The position numbers were made by a program, and so were the translations under genes. Positions 1 through 6,100 of a stretch of 8,320 bases of DNA are shown piece after piece. The notes beneath the pieces were generated by a model that did no database searches, was not told the origin of the DNA, and worked only from the letters and a program-made list of their open reading frames with translations. Each line of letters opens with the position of its first letter. Positions within the stretch are counted from its first letter, which is position 1. The stretch comes from Holophagaceae bacterium (lineage in GTDB: Bacteria; Acidobacteriota; Holophagae; Holophagales; Holophagaceae), in contig DPRT01000044.1 in NCBI GenBank assembly GCA_003538615.1, forward strand, positions 1 to 8,320, in the 5' to 3' direction.

Positions 1-14
1 ATTTTCGCGGTCAT
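1..14 (-). CDS. Start of an unidentified gene, cut by the window edge
   Basis: An ATG on the minus strand at 14-12 begins a frame reading Met-Thr-Ala-Lys before the window ends. It lies three bases past the stop codon of the M20 hydrolase gene, and a GGGAG sequence about eight bases upstream could serve as ribosome binding site. The spacing suggests a downstream operon member translated with the M20 gene. Four codons do not allow identification. If the M20 enzyme is an arginine-pathway ArgE, argH would be one reasonable partner, but that is a guess. Confidence 0.4.
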
Positions 15-17
15 GGT

Positions 18-1052
18 TCAGTCTCCCAGGAAGTGCAGGGCCAATCGGCGGTTGAGGTCCACGCCCGCCTCCAGTTCGGTGAGGGTGATGTGTTCCTCCA
101 GCGTGTGCGCCACGCGGATGCTGCCGGGGCCCGCCAGCACCACGGTGCCATCCGGCACCAGGGCCCGCAGGGTGGGCGCGTCCGATCCGAAGGGCATGGC
201 CGCATGTTCGAAGCCCGGCACCTCCGGATAGCAATCCGGCGGCTCGTCCAGGCGCAGGTCCACGGTGCCCTCCGGGGGCGCCAGGCGCCGCGCCTCCTCG
301 GCGAAGGTGCTGCCGGGCACCGTCCGGACCATGAGGAGGGCCTCCGCCGCCGCGGGTACGGTGTTGGGGGATTCTCCCGCGCGCAGCAGGCCCAGGTTCC
401 ACACCTCCGGCCCCAGCCGGGGATCCCTGGGCCGGGGCTGCTCCCGCAGGCGCTGCAGCCAGTCCAGCAGAGGCCAGGTGGCGTTGTGGCCCAGCTCCGG
501 GCTGCCGCTGTGGGCGGCCTTCCCTGCGCAATGCAGGCAGAGGTGCTGGGCGCCCCGCTGGCCCGTGGCCAGCTTCAGCTCCGTGGGCTCGCCGTTGATG
601 AGCACCCGCAGCTCCTGCAGGCGGTCCGCCAACCCCAGCGCCGCCCGGGCCCCGGCGCTGTCCGTCTCCTCGCCCACCACGCCCAGCCAGGCCAGGCCTT
701 CGCGGCCCTCGGCCAGGAGGGCCTTCATGGCCCCCAGCTGCGCCACGATCTGGCCCTTGGCGTCGCAGGCGCCGCGGCCGTGCAGTATGCCGCCTTCCAG
801 GCGCGGCGGCAGGTGGGGGGGCACCGTGTCGAGGTGCGTGGAGAACAGCACCCGTGGGCGGCCCCAGGTGGCCAGCACGTTGGTGCGGCCCTCGGCCACG
901 GGCTGCTCGTAAAGGGTGGCGCCCAGGCCCTGCAGCAGCGTGCGCAGCGCCGGAAGGCCAGCGTCCTCCCGGCCCGAGGTCGTGTCACTGGCGCAGAGGG
1001 GCTGGAGGCTGTTCGCGAGCCAGCTTCGGAGATCGGCGGGGGTGGCGTTCAT
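18..1052 (-). CDS. M20-family zinc metallohydrolase (ArgE/DapE type), possibly acetylornithine deacetylase
   Basis: This 344-residue protein has the full metal-site pattern of M20 peptidases and deacylases. THLDT supplies His73 and the catalytic-support Asp75. GRGACDAKG supplies the bridging Asp97. GEETD supplies the general base Glu128 and metal ligand Glu129. GEPTE supplies Glu155, and the C-terminal AHTLEEH supplies His316. Residues 177-188, around GKAAHSGSPELG, match the dimerisation-domain loop whose His181 reaches the partner active site. Members hydrolyse an amide bond next to a carboxylate, for example N-acetylornithine, N-succinyl-diaminopimelate or small peptides, in the cytoplasm; no signal peptide is seen. 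Length is near the ArgE/LysK size. The start at 1052 has a modest GAGG five bases upstream. Substrate cannot be fixed from motifs alone, so I leave out a gene symbol. It is separated from the upstream tetR gene by 285 bases, so it may have its own promoter. Confidence 0.85.
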   Translation of the reverse strand: MNATPADLRSWLANSLQPLCASDTTSGREDAGLPALRTLLQGLGATLYEQPVAEGRTNVLATWGRPRVLFSTHLDTVPPHLPPRLEGGILHGRGACDAKGQIVAQLGAMKALLAEGREGLAWLGVVGEETDSAGARAALGLADRLQELRVLINGEPTELKLATGQRGAQHLCLHCAGKAAHSGSPELGHNATWPLLDWLQRLREQPRPRDPRLGPEVWNLGLLRAGESPNTVPAAAEALLMVRTVPGSTFAEEARRLAPPEGTVDLRLDEPPDCYPEVPGFEHAAMPFGSDAPTLRALVPDGTVVLAGPGSIRVAHTLEEHITLTELEAGVDLNRRLALHFLGD

Positions 1053-1337
1053 GGAAACCTCGGCGGGCCGACGGTGCCATCAGGAACGCGGTGGGGTGGG
1101 TCCCGCCGCCGCGCCTCAGGCCCTCCGCGCCGGGTGACCGGCACGACAGCCGCCGGGCTTTCGCCTCGACGTCCAGGGGCCGCGCCGATGAGTCGCGAAC
1201 CCTTCGGCGGTCCTCCCCTTTCCCAACGGGTCAACGGGTTCATCGCCCTCGCCGCCGGTACTGATGGGGACCGCTCCTCCATCGGAAGGTCCACCTTCCC
1301 ACGGGCGGGGGCCCTTCCGCAAGCCGCTCCCGGAGGC
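1053..1337. other. 285-bp non-coding gap with several inverted repeats
   Basis: I see no convincing gene here; short open frames are proline/arginine-rich shadows. The stretch holds several potential stems. GGAAGG/CCTTCC with a four-base loop lies at 1284-1299, and GATGGGG/CTCCATC at 1263-1283 (one G-T wobble on the plus strand). GGGC/GCCC lies at 1303-1314. A longer-range pairing joins CGATG (1186-1190) to CATCG (1241-1245), stacked over AACCC (1198-1202) and GGGTT (1236-1240). A perfect tandem repeat CAACGGGT occupies 1224-1239. None of the stems is followed by a T-run, so a classical terminator for tetR is not evident. The region could be the leader of the M20 gene, the 3' end of the tetR transcript, or a small structured RNA. 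Confidence 0.4.
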
Positions 1338-1931
1338 TCAGGTCCGCGCCGGAACCAGGGCGTCGGCCAGGTGGTGCACGAAGCCGCTGAGATCCGTCAC
1401 GTCCTGCACGACCCGGGGCGTGGCGCGCAGCAGCTGGAAGTACCCGGTGTAGGCCGCATAGGCCAGCAGGGCCCGCTGGCGCGCCTCGGCCCCGGAGAGC
1501 CCGAGGGCCTGGAAGGCCTCGACGCCGAAGGCCAGCCGCCGTTCGGTGGCCCGCTGGAGGAAGGGCGCCACACGGGGATCCTCGCCGGACTGGGCCAGGG
1601 CCGCGAAGATGAGGCCGTTCTCCTGGTCCTCGAAGGCCGCGAAGAGCAGCAGCCGCAGGCGGCGGCGCGGATCGGAGATGCCCCCGTACCGGCTGACCAC
1701 ATCGGCGCTCTGATCCTGCTCCCAGGCTTCGAGGGCCGCCCGGATGAGGGCGTCCCGGTTATCGAAATGCCAGTAGAAGCTCCCCTTCGTCACCCCCAGC
1801 GTCTGGGCCAGCGACTCCACCGCCACCGCCCGCACCCCCTCGCGCGCGATCAGGGCTTGAGCCGCTTTTACCCAAGCCTCGCGAGACAGGGACTCAATTG
1901 GGCGATGTGATTTCTTGAGTGAGATGGGCAT
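1338..1931 (-). CDS. TetR/AcrR-family transcriptional repressor
   Basis: This 197-residue protein has a typical TetR N-terminal DNA-binding domain. A first helix rich in Ala (about residues 16-30) is followed by GVRAVAVESLA and the recognition region GVTKGSFYWHFDNRDALI (about 46-63), the family hallmark. The remaining helical part is the ligand and dimer domain, which I cannot assign to a ligand class. The ATG at 1931 is chosen over a GTG at 1955. The predicted -10 of its own promoter lies at 1957-1962, so a transcript would start near or downstream of that GTG, and AAGG precedes the ATG by five bases. The gene is divergent from the lipoprotein/rhombosortase operon, with a 14-bp perfect palindrome between them. 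The likely role is autorepression plus control of that operon (inference). Confidence 0.9.
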   Translation of the reverse strand: MPISLKKSHRPIESLSREAWVKAAQALIAREGVRAVAVESLAQTLGVTKGSFYWHFDNRDALIRAALEAWEQDQSADVVSRYGGISDPRRRLRLLLFAAFEDQENGLIFAALAQSGEDPRVAPFLQRATERRLAFGVEAFQALGLSGAEARQRALLAYAAYTGYFQLLRATPRVVQDVTDLSGFVHHLADALVPART

Positions 1932-1938
1932 GGCGGCC

Positions 1939-1966
1939 TTGACAGGGAACGACACGAATATACCAT
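1939..1966 (+). promoter_or_regulatory. Predicted promoter of the lipoprotein/rhombosortase operon
   Basis: A consensus -35 TTGACA at 1939-1944 is followed after 16 bases by TACCAT (1961-1966, four of six matches to TATAAT). Transcription would start near 1973, inside the palindrome. That leaves a leader of about 30 bases with a strong GGGAGG ribosome binding site at 1992-1997 ahead of the ATG at 2003. Confidence 0.55.
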
Positions 1967-1987
1967 ACGCATGCGTATTGATGTCCT
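1957..1987 (-). promoter_or_regulatory. Predicted tetR promoter
   Basis: On the minus strand TATATT (1962-1957) matches the -10 consensus at five of six positions. The best -35 candidate is AGGACA (1987-1982), with a long 19-base spacer, so the -35 is weak. The palindrome lies in the spacer, consistent with autorepression. Confidence 0.4.
1965..1978. promoter_or_regulatory. Perfect 14-bp palindrome, likely TetR operator
   Basis: ATACGCATGCGTAT reads identically on both strands. It sits in the 71-bp gap between the TetR gene and the divergent lipoprotein gene. Dimeric TetR-family repressors bind palindromes of this size, commonly next to their own gene. It overlaps the 3' end of the proposed -10 and the start region of the rightward promoter, and lies in the spacer of the proposed leftward promoter. 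One bound dimer could therefore block both directions. Binding by this particular protein is inferred. Confidence 0.7.
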
Positions 1988-2002
1988 TCCGCGGGAGGCC
2001 CC

Positions 2003-2815
2003 ATGCGAACCCCGATCCTCTTCCCCGTCGCGCTTCTGGCCCTCCTGGCCGTGGGCTGCGGCGTTCCCGAGACCGTGCAGCGCCGCAGCAGCCTCACGGC
2101 CTACCTGGGAGCCAAGCCCCAGCCTCCGGTGGATCCGGCCGCCGGCCCCGTCAGGCTGCAGCTGCCCCTGCGGCTCGGCATCGCCTTCGTGCCGGCGGAT
2201 CCCACCCAGGTGAAGGGGGATGCGGCGCTGGCCAGCCCCGTGGGGGCCCTGGCCCCGGGCCAGGAGCAGGACCTGCATCAGCGGGTGGTGGGCGTGTTCG
2301 AGCCGAAACCCTGGGCCCAGAGCTTCAAGGTCATCCCCTCGCTCTACCTCACCAGGGGCGGCGGCTTCGACGACCTCGAGCGCGTGGCCCGCAGCTTCGG
2401 CGTGGACGTGGTGGCCCTGGTCTCCGTAGACCAGGTCCAGTTCAGCGATCCCCGCTGGTACGCCTGGACCTACTGGACCCTGGTGGGCGCCTACATGGTG
2501 AAGGGCGACAAGAACGACACCACCTCCATGGTGGACGCCGCCGTCTACCACGTGCCCTCCCGCACCTTCCTCTTCCGGGCCGGAGGCGTCGGCACCGCCA
2601 AGGGCAGCTCCACCTGGTCCCAGCGGGAGGAGGCCTTCCGGCAGCAGGGCCGCGAAAGCCTGGCCGCGGCCATGACCCAGCTTTCCGCCTCCCTCGATCA
2701 GGGGGTCGCCACCTTCAAGCAGGACCTCGCCAAGGGCGCCCGCAAGGACGTCCAGCTGGTGGACAAGGAGGGGAATCCCCTGGGATCCTCCGCCTACGAC
2801 CCCACCCGCCGCTGA
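2003..2815 (+). CDS. Rhombotarget-type lipoprotein without C-terminal sorting signal
   Basis: This 270-residue exported protein begins with a basic N-terminus, a hydrophobic stretch (residues 5-17) and Cys19 in an AVGC context, a plausible lipoprotein signal peptide with Ala rather than Leu at -3. After the Cys comes RRSSLTAYL, followed by LRLGIAFVP (about residues 51-59) and APGQEQDL. A conserved core around GVDVVALVSVDQVQFSDP and GAYMVKGDKNDTTSMVDAAVY follows. These match the second gene of the operon almost motif for motif, so the two are tandem paralogues. I assign the family from memory of the rhombotarget lipoproteins that co-occur with rhombosortase; no biochemical function is known to me. 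Unlike its paralogue it ends in a polar tail, with no Gly-Gly plus hydrophobic helix, so rhombosortase should not act on it. GGGAGG at 1992-1997 supports the start. A gap of 25 bases separates it from the next gene. Confidence 0.8.
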   Translation: MRTPILFPVALLALLAVGCGVPETVQRRSSLTAYLGAKPQPPVDPAAGPVRLQLPLRLGIAFVPADPTQVKGDAALASPVGALAPGQEQDLHQRVVGVFEPKPWAQSFKVIPSLYLTRGGGFDDLERVARSFGVDVVALVSVDQVQFSDPRWYAWTYWTLVGAYMVKGDKNDTTSMVDAAVYHVPSRTFLFRAGGVGTAKGSSTWSQREEAFRQQGRESLAAAMTQLSASLDQGVATFKQDLAKGARKDVQLVDKEGNPLGSSAYDPTRR

Positions 2816-2840
2816 GCCACCAGCCCACACGGAGCCCACC

Positions 2841-3701
2841 ATGCCCCGCCCCGCCCTTCTCGCCGCCGCCCTGGCCCTGCTGGCGGCCCTCGCCTGCAAC
2901 ACGCCGGAGACCCATGTCCGCCGAAGCAGCCTCATGGACTACCTCTACCCCAAGGAGAAGGCGGCCCCCGTGCCGAACCCTTCCGGGGCGCGCCTCAAGC
3001 TCCCCCTGCGCCTGGGCATCGCCTTCGTGCCCAGCGGCACCCACGCCTGGCGCGTACAGGGGCTCATGGCCCCGGGCCAGGAGAAGCAGTTGCTCGACGT
3101 GGTGAAGCAGAGCTTCAAGGACCGCCCGTGGATCTCGGAGATCAAGCTGGTCCCCAGCACCTATCTCCGCGCCAGCGGGGGCTTCGAGAACATGGACCAG
3201 GTGGCCCGGATGTACGGCGTCGATGTCATGGCCCTGGTCAGCGTGGACCAGATCCAGTACACGGATCCCAAGTGGTACAGCTTCACCTACCTGTCGGTGG
3301 TGGGCGCCTATGTGCTGCCGGGCGACGCCAACGATACCCGCACCCTCATCGATGCGGCGGTCTACGATGTGGCCAGTCACACCTTCCTCCTGCGGGCGCC
3401 GGGCCAGAGCCAGATGAAGGGCAGCTCCACCTGGGCCTACCGGGAACGGCAGCTGCGCGAGCACTCCCAGAAGGGTCTGGAGCTGGCCATGGGGGATCTG
3501 GCCAAGAACCTGGATGCCGAAGTGGGCACCTTCAAGGCCGAGGTGGCCCGCGGCGAGCGGAAGGATGTGGACGTGGTGGACCGTCAGGGCGTGTCCCTGC
3601 GCCAGAGCGGCGGCCGGAACTTCGGCGGCAGCTTCGGGTGGGCCGAGGCCCTGGGCGCCCTCCTGCTGCTCGGTGCCGCCCTGAGGTTGCGGCGCGCCTG
3701 A
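2841..3701 (+). CDS. Rhombotarget lipoprotein with GlyGly-CTERM sorting signal
   Basis: This 286-residue protein has a hydrophobic signal (residues 5-17) and Cys19 in an ALAC context, giving a probable lipidated N-terminus. The body repeats the motifs of the preceding paralogue: [44 protein letters not shown] and [17 protein letters not shown]. Its distinguishing part is the C-terminus. A Gly-rich linker with GG at 257-258 and 262-263 leads to a hydrophobic helix (about 267-281) and ends in Arg282, Arg284 and Arg285. That is the GlyGly-CTERM architecture recognised by rhombosortases, which cut near the Gly pair. The stop codon overlaps the rhombosortase ATG by one base (TGATG). Enzyme and substrate are thus translationally coupled. 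Before processing, the protein would be anchored at both ends, by lipid and by C-terminal helix; cleavage would leave only the lipid anchor. The cellular function of the body domain is unknown. Confidence 0.88.
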   Translation: MPRPALLAAALALLAALACNTPETHVRRSSLMDYLYPKEKAAPVPNPSGARLKLPLRLGIAFVPSGTHAWRVQGLMAPGQEKQLLDVVKQSFKDRPWISEIKLVPSTYLRASGGFENMDQVARMYGVDVMALVSVDQIQYTDPKWYSFTYLSVVGAYVLPGDANDTRTLIDAAVYDVASHTFLLRAPGQSQMKGSSTWAYRERQLREHSQKGLELAMGDLAKNLDAEVGTFKAEVARGERKDVDVVDRQGVSLRQSGGRNFGGSFGWAEALGALLLLGAALRLRRA

Positions 3702-4198
3702 TGGATCCATTCGCCCTTACCGCCGAGGCCCTGCGGGAACCCTGGCGTTTATGGACCGGCCACCTGGTCCACTACGGCTGGAACCATGCCCTGGCCAATG
3801 GCGCCGCCCTGCTCGTGCCCTGGATCCTGGCCGCGCCCCGGGACCGGTGGCGGCTGGCCCTCGCCACCGTCTTCATCCCGCCTCTGCTGAGCCTCCTCCT
3901 CCTGCCCTCCCTGGCCGGGGCGGAGTATCGCGGCGCCTCGGGCCTGGCCTGCGCCCTCTGGGCCCTGGCGGGCCTGAGTCACCGCCTCCACCGGGAGTCC
4001 ACCTCCGTGGGCGCCCTCCTGCTGGGCGGCCTGGCCCTGAAGCTGGTGCTGGAAGCCGCCCTGGGCACCCCCTTCCTCGCCCGGCCCGAAGGCTGGCAGT
4101 CCCTGCTCCAGGCCCACCTCTGGGGCGCCCTGCTGGGTCTGGGGGCCGCCCTCGCCAGGCCTGGCCTCCTCCGTCCCGGGCATCCCCGCCAGACCTAG
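3701..4198 (+). CDS. rrtA: Rhombosortase (rhomboid-family intramembrane serine protease)
   Basis: This 165-residue membrane protein carries the rhomboid catalytic signature. RGASGL contains the nucleophile Ser80 and AHLWGALLG the catalytic His139. [15 protein letters not shown] (19-33) gives the His and Asn residues of the first conserved helix. Rhombosortases cleave GlyGly-CTERM proteins in the inner membrane; in Vibrio this leads to lipid-like modification and surface display of secreted proteases. The immediately preceding gene encodes a matching substrate, which strongly supports rhombosortase over housekeeping GlpG. I count only about five hydrophobic helices (roughly 27-45, 51-71, 76-93, 103-121, 134-152). 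The helix normally preceding the TGHxxH motif is absent, since the protein starts directly with an amphipathic segment. Extending upstream in frame would run through the lipoprotein gene and adds no hydrophobic segment. Translation is probably coupled through the TGATG overlap; only a distant GAGG precedes the start. Confidence 0.88.
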   Translation: MDPFALTAEALREPWRLWTGHLVHYGWNHALANGAALLVPWILAAPRDRWRLALATVFIPPLLSLLLLPSLAGAEYRGASGLACALWALAGLSHRLHRESTSVGALLLGGLALKLVLEAALGTPFLARPEGWQSLLQAHLWGALLGLGAALARPGLLRPGHPRQT

Positions 4199-4212
4199 GC
4201 CGGGCCCGGAGG

Positions 4213-4218
4213 TACACT
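4213..4218 (+). promoter_or_regulatory. Possible -10 element upstream of thiG
   Basis: TACACT lies 18 bases before the thiG start in the 38-base gap after the rhombosortase gene. I see no good -35. It could give thiG and yceH a transcript separate from the sorting operon. A GGAG ribosome binding site follows at 4227-4230, six bases before the ATG. The gap is too short for a TPP riboswitch. Confidence 0.3.
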
Positions 4219-4236
4219 GGGGCCTCGGAGCGTCCC

Positions 4237-5013
4237 ATGTCCCTCGTCATCGCCGGCAAGACCTTCAGCAACCGCCTCGTGCTGGGCACGGGCAAGTACA
4301 AGGACTTCGCCACCATGCAGGCCTGCTACCGGGCTGCGCGGGTGGAGATGGTGACCCTCGCCGTGCGCCGCTTCGACCTGGCCGCCCAGGGCGAGGAGAA
4401 CATCCTGAGCTGGATTCCCAAGGACATCGCCCTGCTGCCCAACACCGCCGGCTGCTACACCCGCGAGGACGCCCTGCGGGTGGCACGCCTGGCCCGGGAG
4501 GCCCTGGGCACGGATTGGGTGAAGCTCGAGGTCATCGGCGATCCGAAGTCCCTCTACCCCGACAACGAGGAGACGCTGGAAGCCGCGAAGATCCTCGTGA
4601 AGGAGGGCTTCACGGTGCTGCCCTATGTGAACGCCGATCCCATCCTCGCCAAGAAGCTTTGCGACGCGGGCTGCGCGGCGGTCATGCCCCTGGGCAGCGC
4701 CATCGGCTCGGGCCTGGGCGTGCAGAACCCCATGACGCTCCTGCTCATCAAGGAGGTCGTCGAAAGCTACGGGCTCCCCATGATCGTGGACGCGGGCGTG
4801 GGCACAGCCTCGGATGCGGCCCTGGCCATGGAGCTGGGCGCCGACGGCGTGCTGCTCAACACCGCCGTGGCCGAGGCGGGCGAACCCACCAAGATGGCCC
4901 AGGCCATGGATCATGCGGTCATCGCCGGACGCCTCGCCTTCGAAAGCGGCCGCATGCCCAAGCGGCTCTACGCCAGCGCCAGCAGCCCCGTGGCGGGCGT
5001 GATCGGGCGCTGA
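4237..5013 (+). CDS. thiG: Thiazole synthase ThiG
   Basis: ThiG condenses 1-deoxy-D-xylulose 5-phosphate, dehydroglycine and the sulfur of ThiS thiocarboxylate into the thiazole phosphate moiety of thiamine. The 258-residue length and (beta/alpha)8 features fit the family. [12 protein letters not shown] lies at 10-21. Lys96 in [10 protein letters not shown] occupies the position of the Schiff-base lysine of Bacillus subtilis ThiG, followed by Glu98. [13 protein letters not shown] (129-141), [13 protein letters not shown] (149-161, phosphate binding), [12 protein letters not shown] with Asp185, and the C-terminal segment [11 protein letters not shown] follow. All expected catalytic positions look intact. 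None of the usual partners (thiS, thiF, thiO or thiH, thiE, thiC) is in the window, so it is an orphan thiamine gene here. It is followed five bases later by yceH on the same strand, and preceded by the unrelated rhombosortase gene. Confidence 0.97.
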   Translation: MSLVIAGKTFSNRLVLGTGKYKDFATMQACYRAARVEMVTLAVRRFDLAAQGEENILSWIPKDIALLPNTAGCYTREDALRVARLAREALGTDWVKLEVIGDPKSLYPDNEETLEAAKILVKEGFTVLPYVNADPILAKKLCDAGCAAVMPLGSAIGSGLGVQNPMTLLLIKEVVESYGLPMIVDAGVGTASDAALAMELGADGVLLNTAVAEAGEPTKMAQAMDHAVIAGRLAFESGRMPKRLYASASSPVAGVIGR

Positions 5014-5018
5014 GTCCC

Positions 5019-5657
5019 ATGCCCGAACTGACGCCCCTCCAGTGCCGCATCCTCGGCTGCCTGCTGGAAAAACAGCTGAGCACGCCGGACGTCTATCCGC
5101 TGTCCATGAACACCCTGGTGAACGCCTGCAACCAGTCCAGCAACCGGGACCCCGTGCTGTCCGTGGGGGAAGCGGAAGTGCAGGAGGCCTTGGATGTCCT
5201 GCTGGCCCAGGGCCTCGTGGAGACCTGGCCGGGCCGCGTGGTGAAGTTCGCCCACACCGCCAAGCCCACCTGGAACCTCTCGGTGCAGGAGGCGGCCCTG
5301 CTGGCGGAGCTGCTGCTGCGCGGCCCCCAGACCCCGGGCGAGCTGCGCACGAACACGCGCCGCATGTACGCCTTCCCCGACCTGGCGGAAGTGGAGGGCT
5401 GCCTGGCGGCCCTGATGGAAGCGGAGCCCGCCCTGGCCCTGCGCCTCTCCCGCGCCCCGGGCGCCCGCGAGGCGCGGGTGGCGCACCTGCTGGGAGGCCC
5501 CGTGGATGCGGCCATGACCGCCGAGCGCAGCGCCGCGCCTTCCGCGTCAGGCCATCGCCACGACCGCATGGATCAACTGGAAGCGGAGCTGGCCTCTCTT
5601 CGTGAGGACCTCGCGGCGCTTCGCCAGGCCTTCGAAACCTTCAAGGACCAGTTCTAG
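5019..5657 (+). CDS. yceH: YceH family protein (DUF480/UPF0502)
   Basis: This 212-residue protein matches E. coli YceH in length and in its signature near the N-terminus: LLEKQLSTPDVYPLSMNTL and NACNQSSNRDP (about residues 15-45). The fold is two tandem winged-helix domains (roughly 1-80 and 85-160), which suggests nucleic-acid or protein binding. The cellular function is not established. The C-terminus, after a polar linker at about 165-183, is a predicted coiled coil (184-212, regular Leu spacing in DQLEAELASLREDLAALRQ), likely for dimerisation. The start lies five bases after the thiG stop with no strong ribosome binding site of its own, so coupling to thiG is likely. Its TAG stop lies within CTAG, which is also the stop of the convergent barstar gene. 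Confidence 0.93.
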   Translation: MPELTPLQCRILGCLLEKQLSTPDVYPLSMNTLVNACNQSSNRDPVLSVGEAEVQEALDVLLAQGLVETWPGRVVKFAHTAKPTWNLSVQEAALLAELLLRGPQTPGELRTNTRRMYAFPDLAEVEGCLAALMEAEPALALRLSRAPGAREARVAHLLGGPVDAAMTAERSAAPSASGHRHDRMDQLEAELASLREDLAALRQAFETFKDQF

Positions 5658-6100
5658 AGCTGGCGGAAGGCTACCTTCAAGGCGCCGAGAGCTTCCACCC
5701 ATTCCCCGTGGCGGGAGGCCTCTACCTGCAGCACCAGGTGGAATGGCCTGGGTGCCAGATCCCCGGCGGCGTCCGCGAGAACCGCCCACAGGGTGGTTCC
5801 ATCTTCCAGCGGTGCGTCCTGAAGCAGCTGGTCCGCGTCCAGGATCAGGAAGATGCCCCCCTCGGGAAGGTCCGCGAGGCAGTCCCGCAGCCCATCCCAG
5901 GTGGCGCCGAAGTGGGGCGGGAACTGCGCGGCGGCGGCCCATTCGTCCATGAGCGCCGCCCGCGTCCCCATGCGGCTTCCCCGCAGCCAGCGGAGCAGGG
6001 GTCCCTTCCCGGCCGGGACGGCGTCCACAAGGCCTGCCGCCGTTCCGCGCCACAGGTGGATCCACGGATCCCCGGCGGTGGCGAAGCGGGACCAGTCCAT
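5654..6100 (-). CDS. Barstar-family ribonuclease inhibitor
   Basis: This 148-residue cytoplasmic protein contains the barstar helix-2 signature QFPPHFGATWDGLRDCLADL (59-78). It corresponds to the barnase-binding segment of Bacillus barstar, with Asp69 and Asp73 at the positions of barstar Asp35 and Asp39. ILDADQLL and a C-terminal beta/alpha region follow, as expected for the family. The protein is longer than the classical 90-residue barstar, having about 50 extra N-terminal residues. The ATG overlaps the stop of the upstream ribonuclease gene by one base (TGATG on the minus strand). This is the typical arrangement for an RNase and the inhibitor that protects the producing cell. Its own stop overlaps that of the convergent yceH. 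Inhibition of the neighbouring RNase is inferred from family and context. Confidence 0.88.
   Translation of the reverse strand: MDWSRFATAGDPWIHLWRGTAAGLVDAVPAGKGPLLRWLRGSRMGTRAALMDEWAAAAQFPPHFGATWDGLRDCLADLPEGGIFLILDADQLLQDAPLEDGTTLWAVLADAAGDLAPRPFHLVLQVEASRHGEWVEALGALKVAFRQL

Noticed and set aside
1284..1314. Rho-independent terminator for tetR
   Set aside because: The stems are good, but no T-run follows on either strand, so I record them only as inverted repeats.
33..1910. Very long plus-strand open frame (625 codons) opposite the M20 and tetR genes
   Set aside because: It is a mirror of GC-rich codon use on the other strand, with low-complexity Gly/Arg/Gln-rich translation and no domain. 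The minus-strand proteins have clear family motifs.
1932..1955. GTG start at 1955 for the TetR protein
   Set aside because: It lies next to the predicted -10 of its own promoter, so it would be at or upstream of the transcript start, and has no ribosome binding site. The ATG at 1931 fits better.
1868..3710. Two long minus-strand open frames (355 and 331 codons) opposite the lipoprotein genes
   Set aside because: Their translations are Gly/His/Gln-rich without motifs, while the plus-strand frames are paralogous to each other and have signal peptides and ribosome binding sites.
4199..4236. TPP riboswitch before thiG
   Set aside because: The gap is only 38 bases and lacks the conserved TPP riboswitch core.
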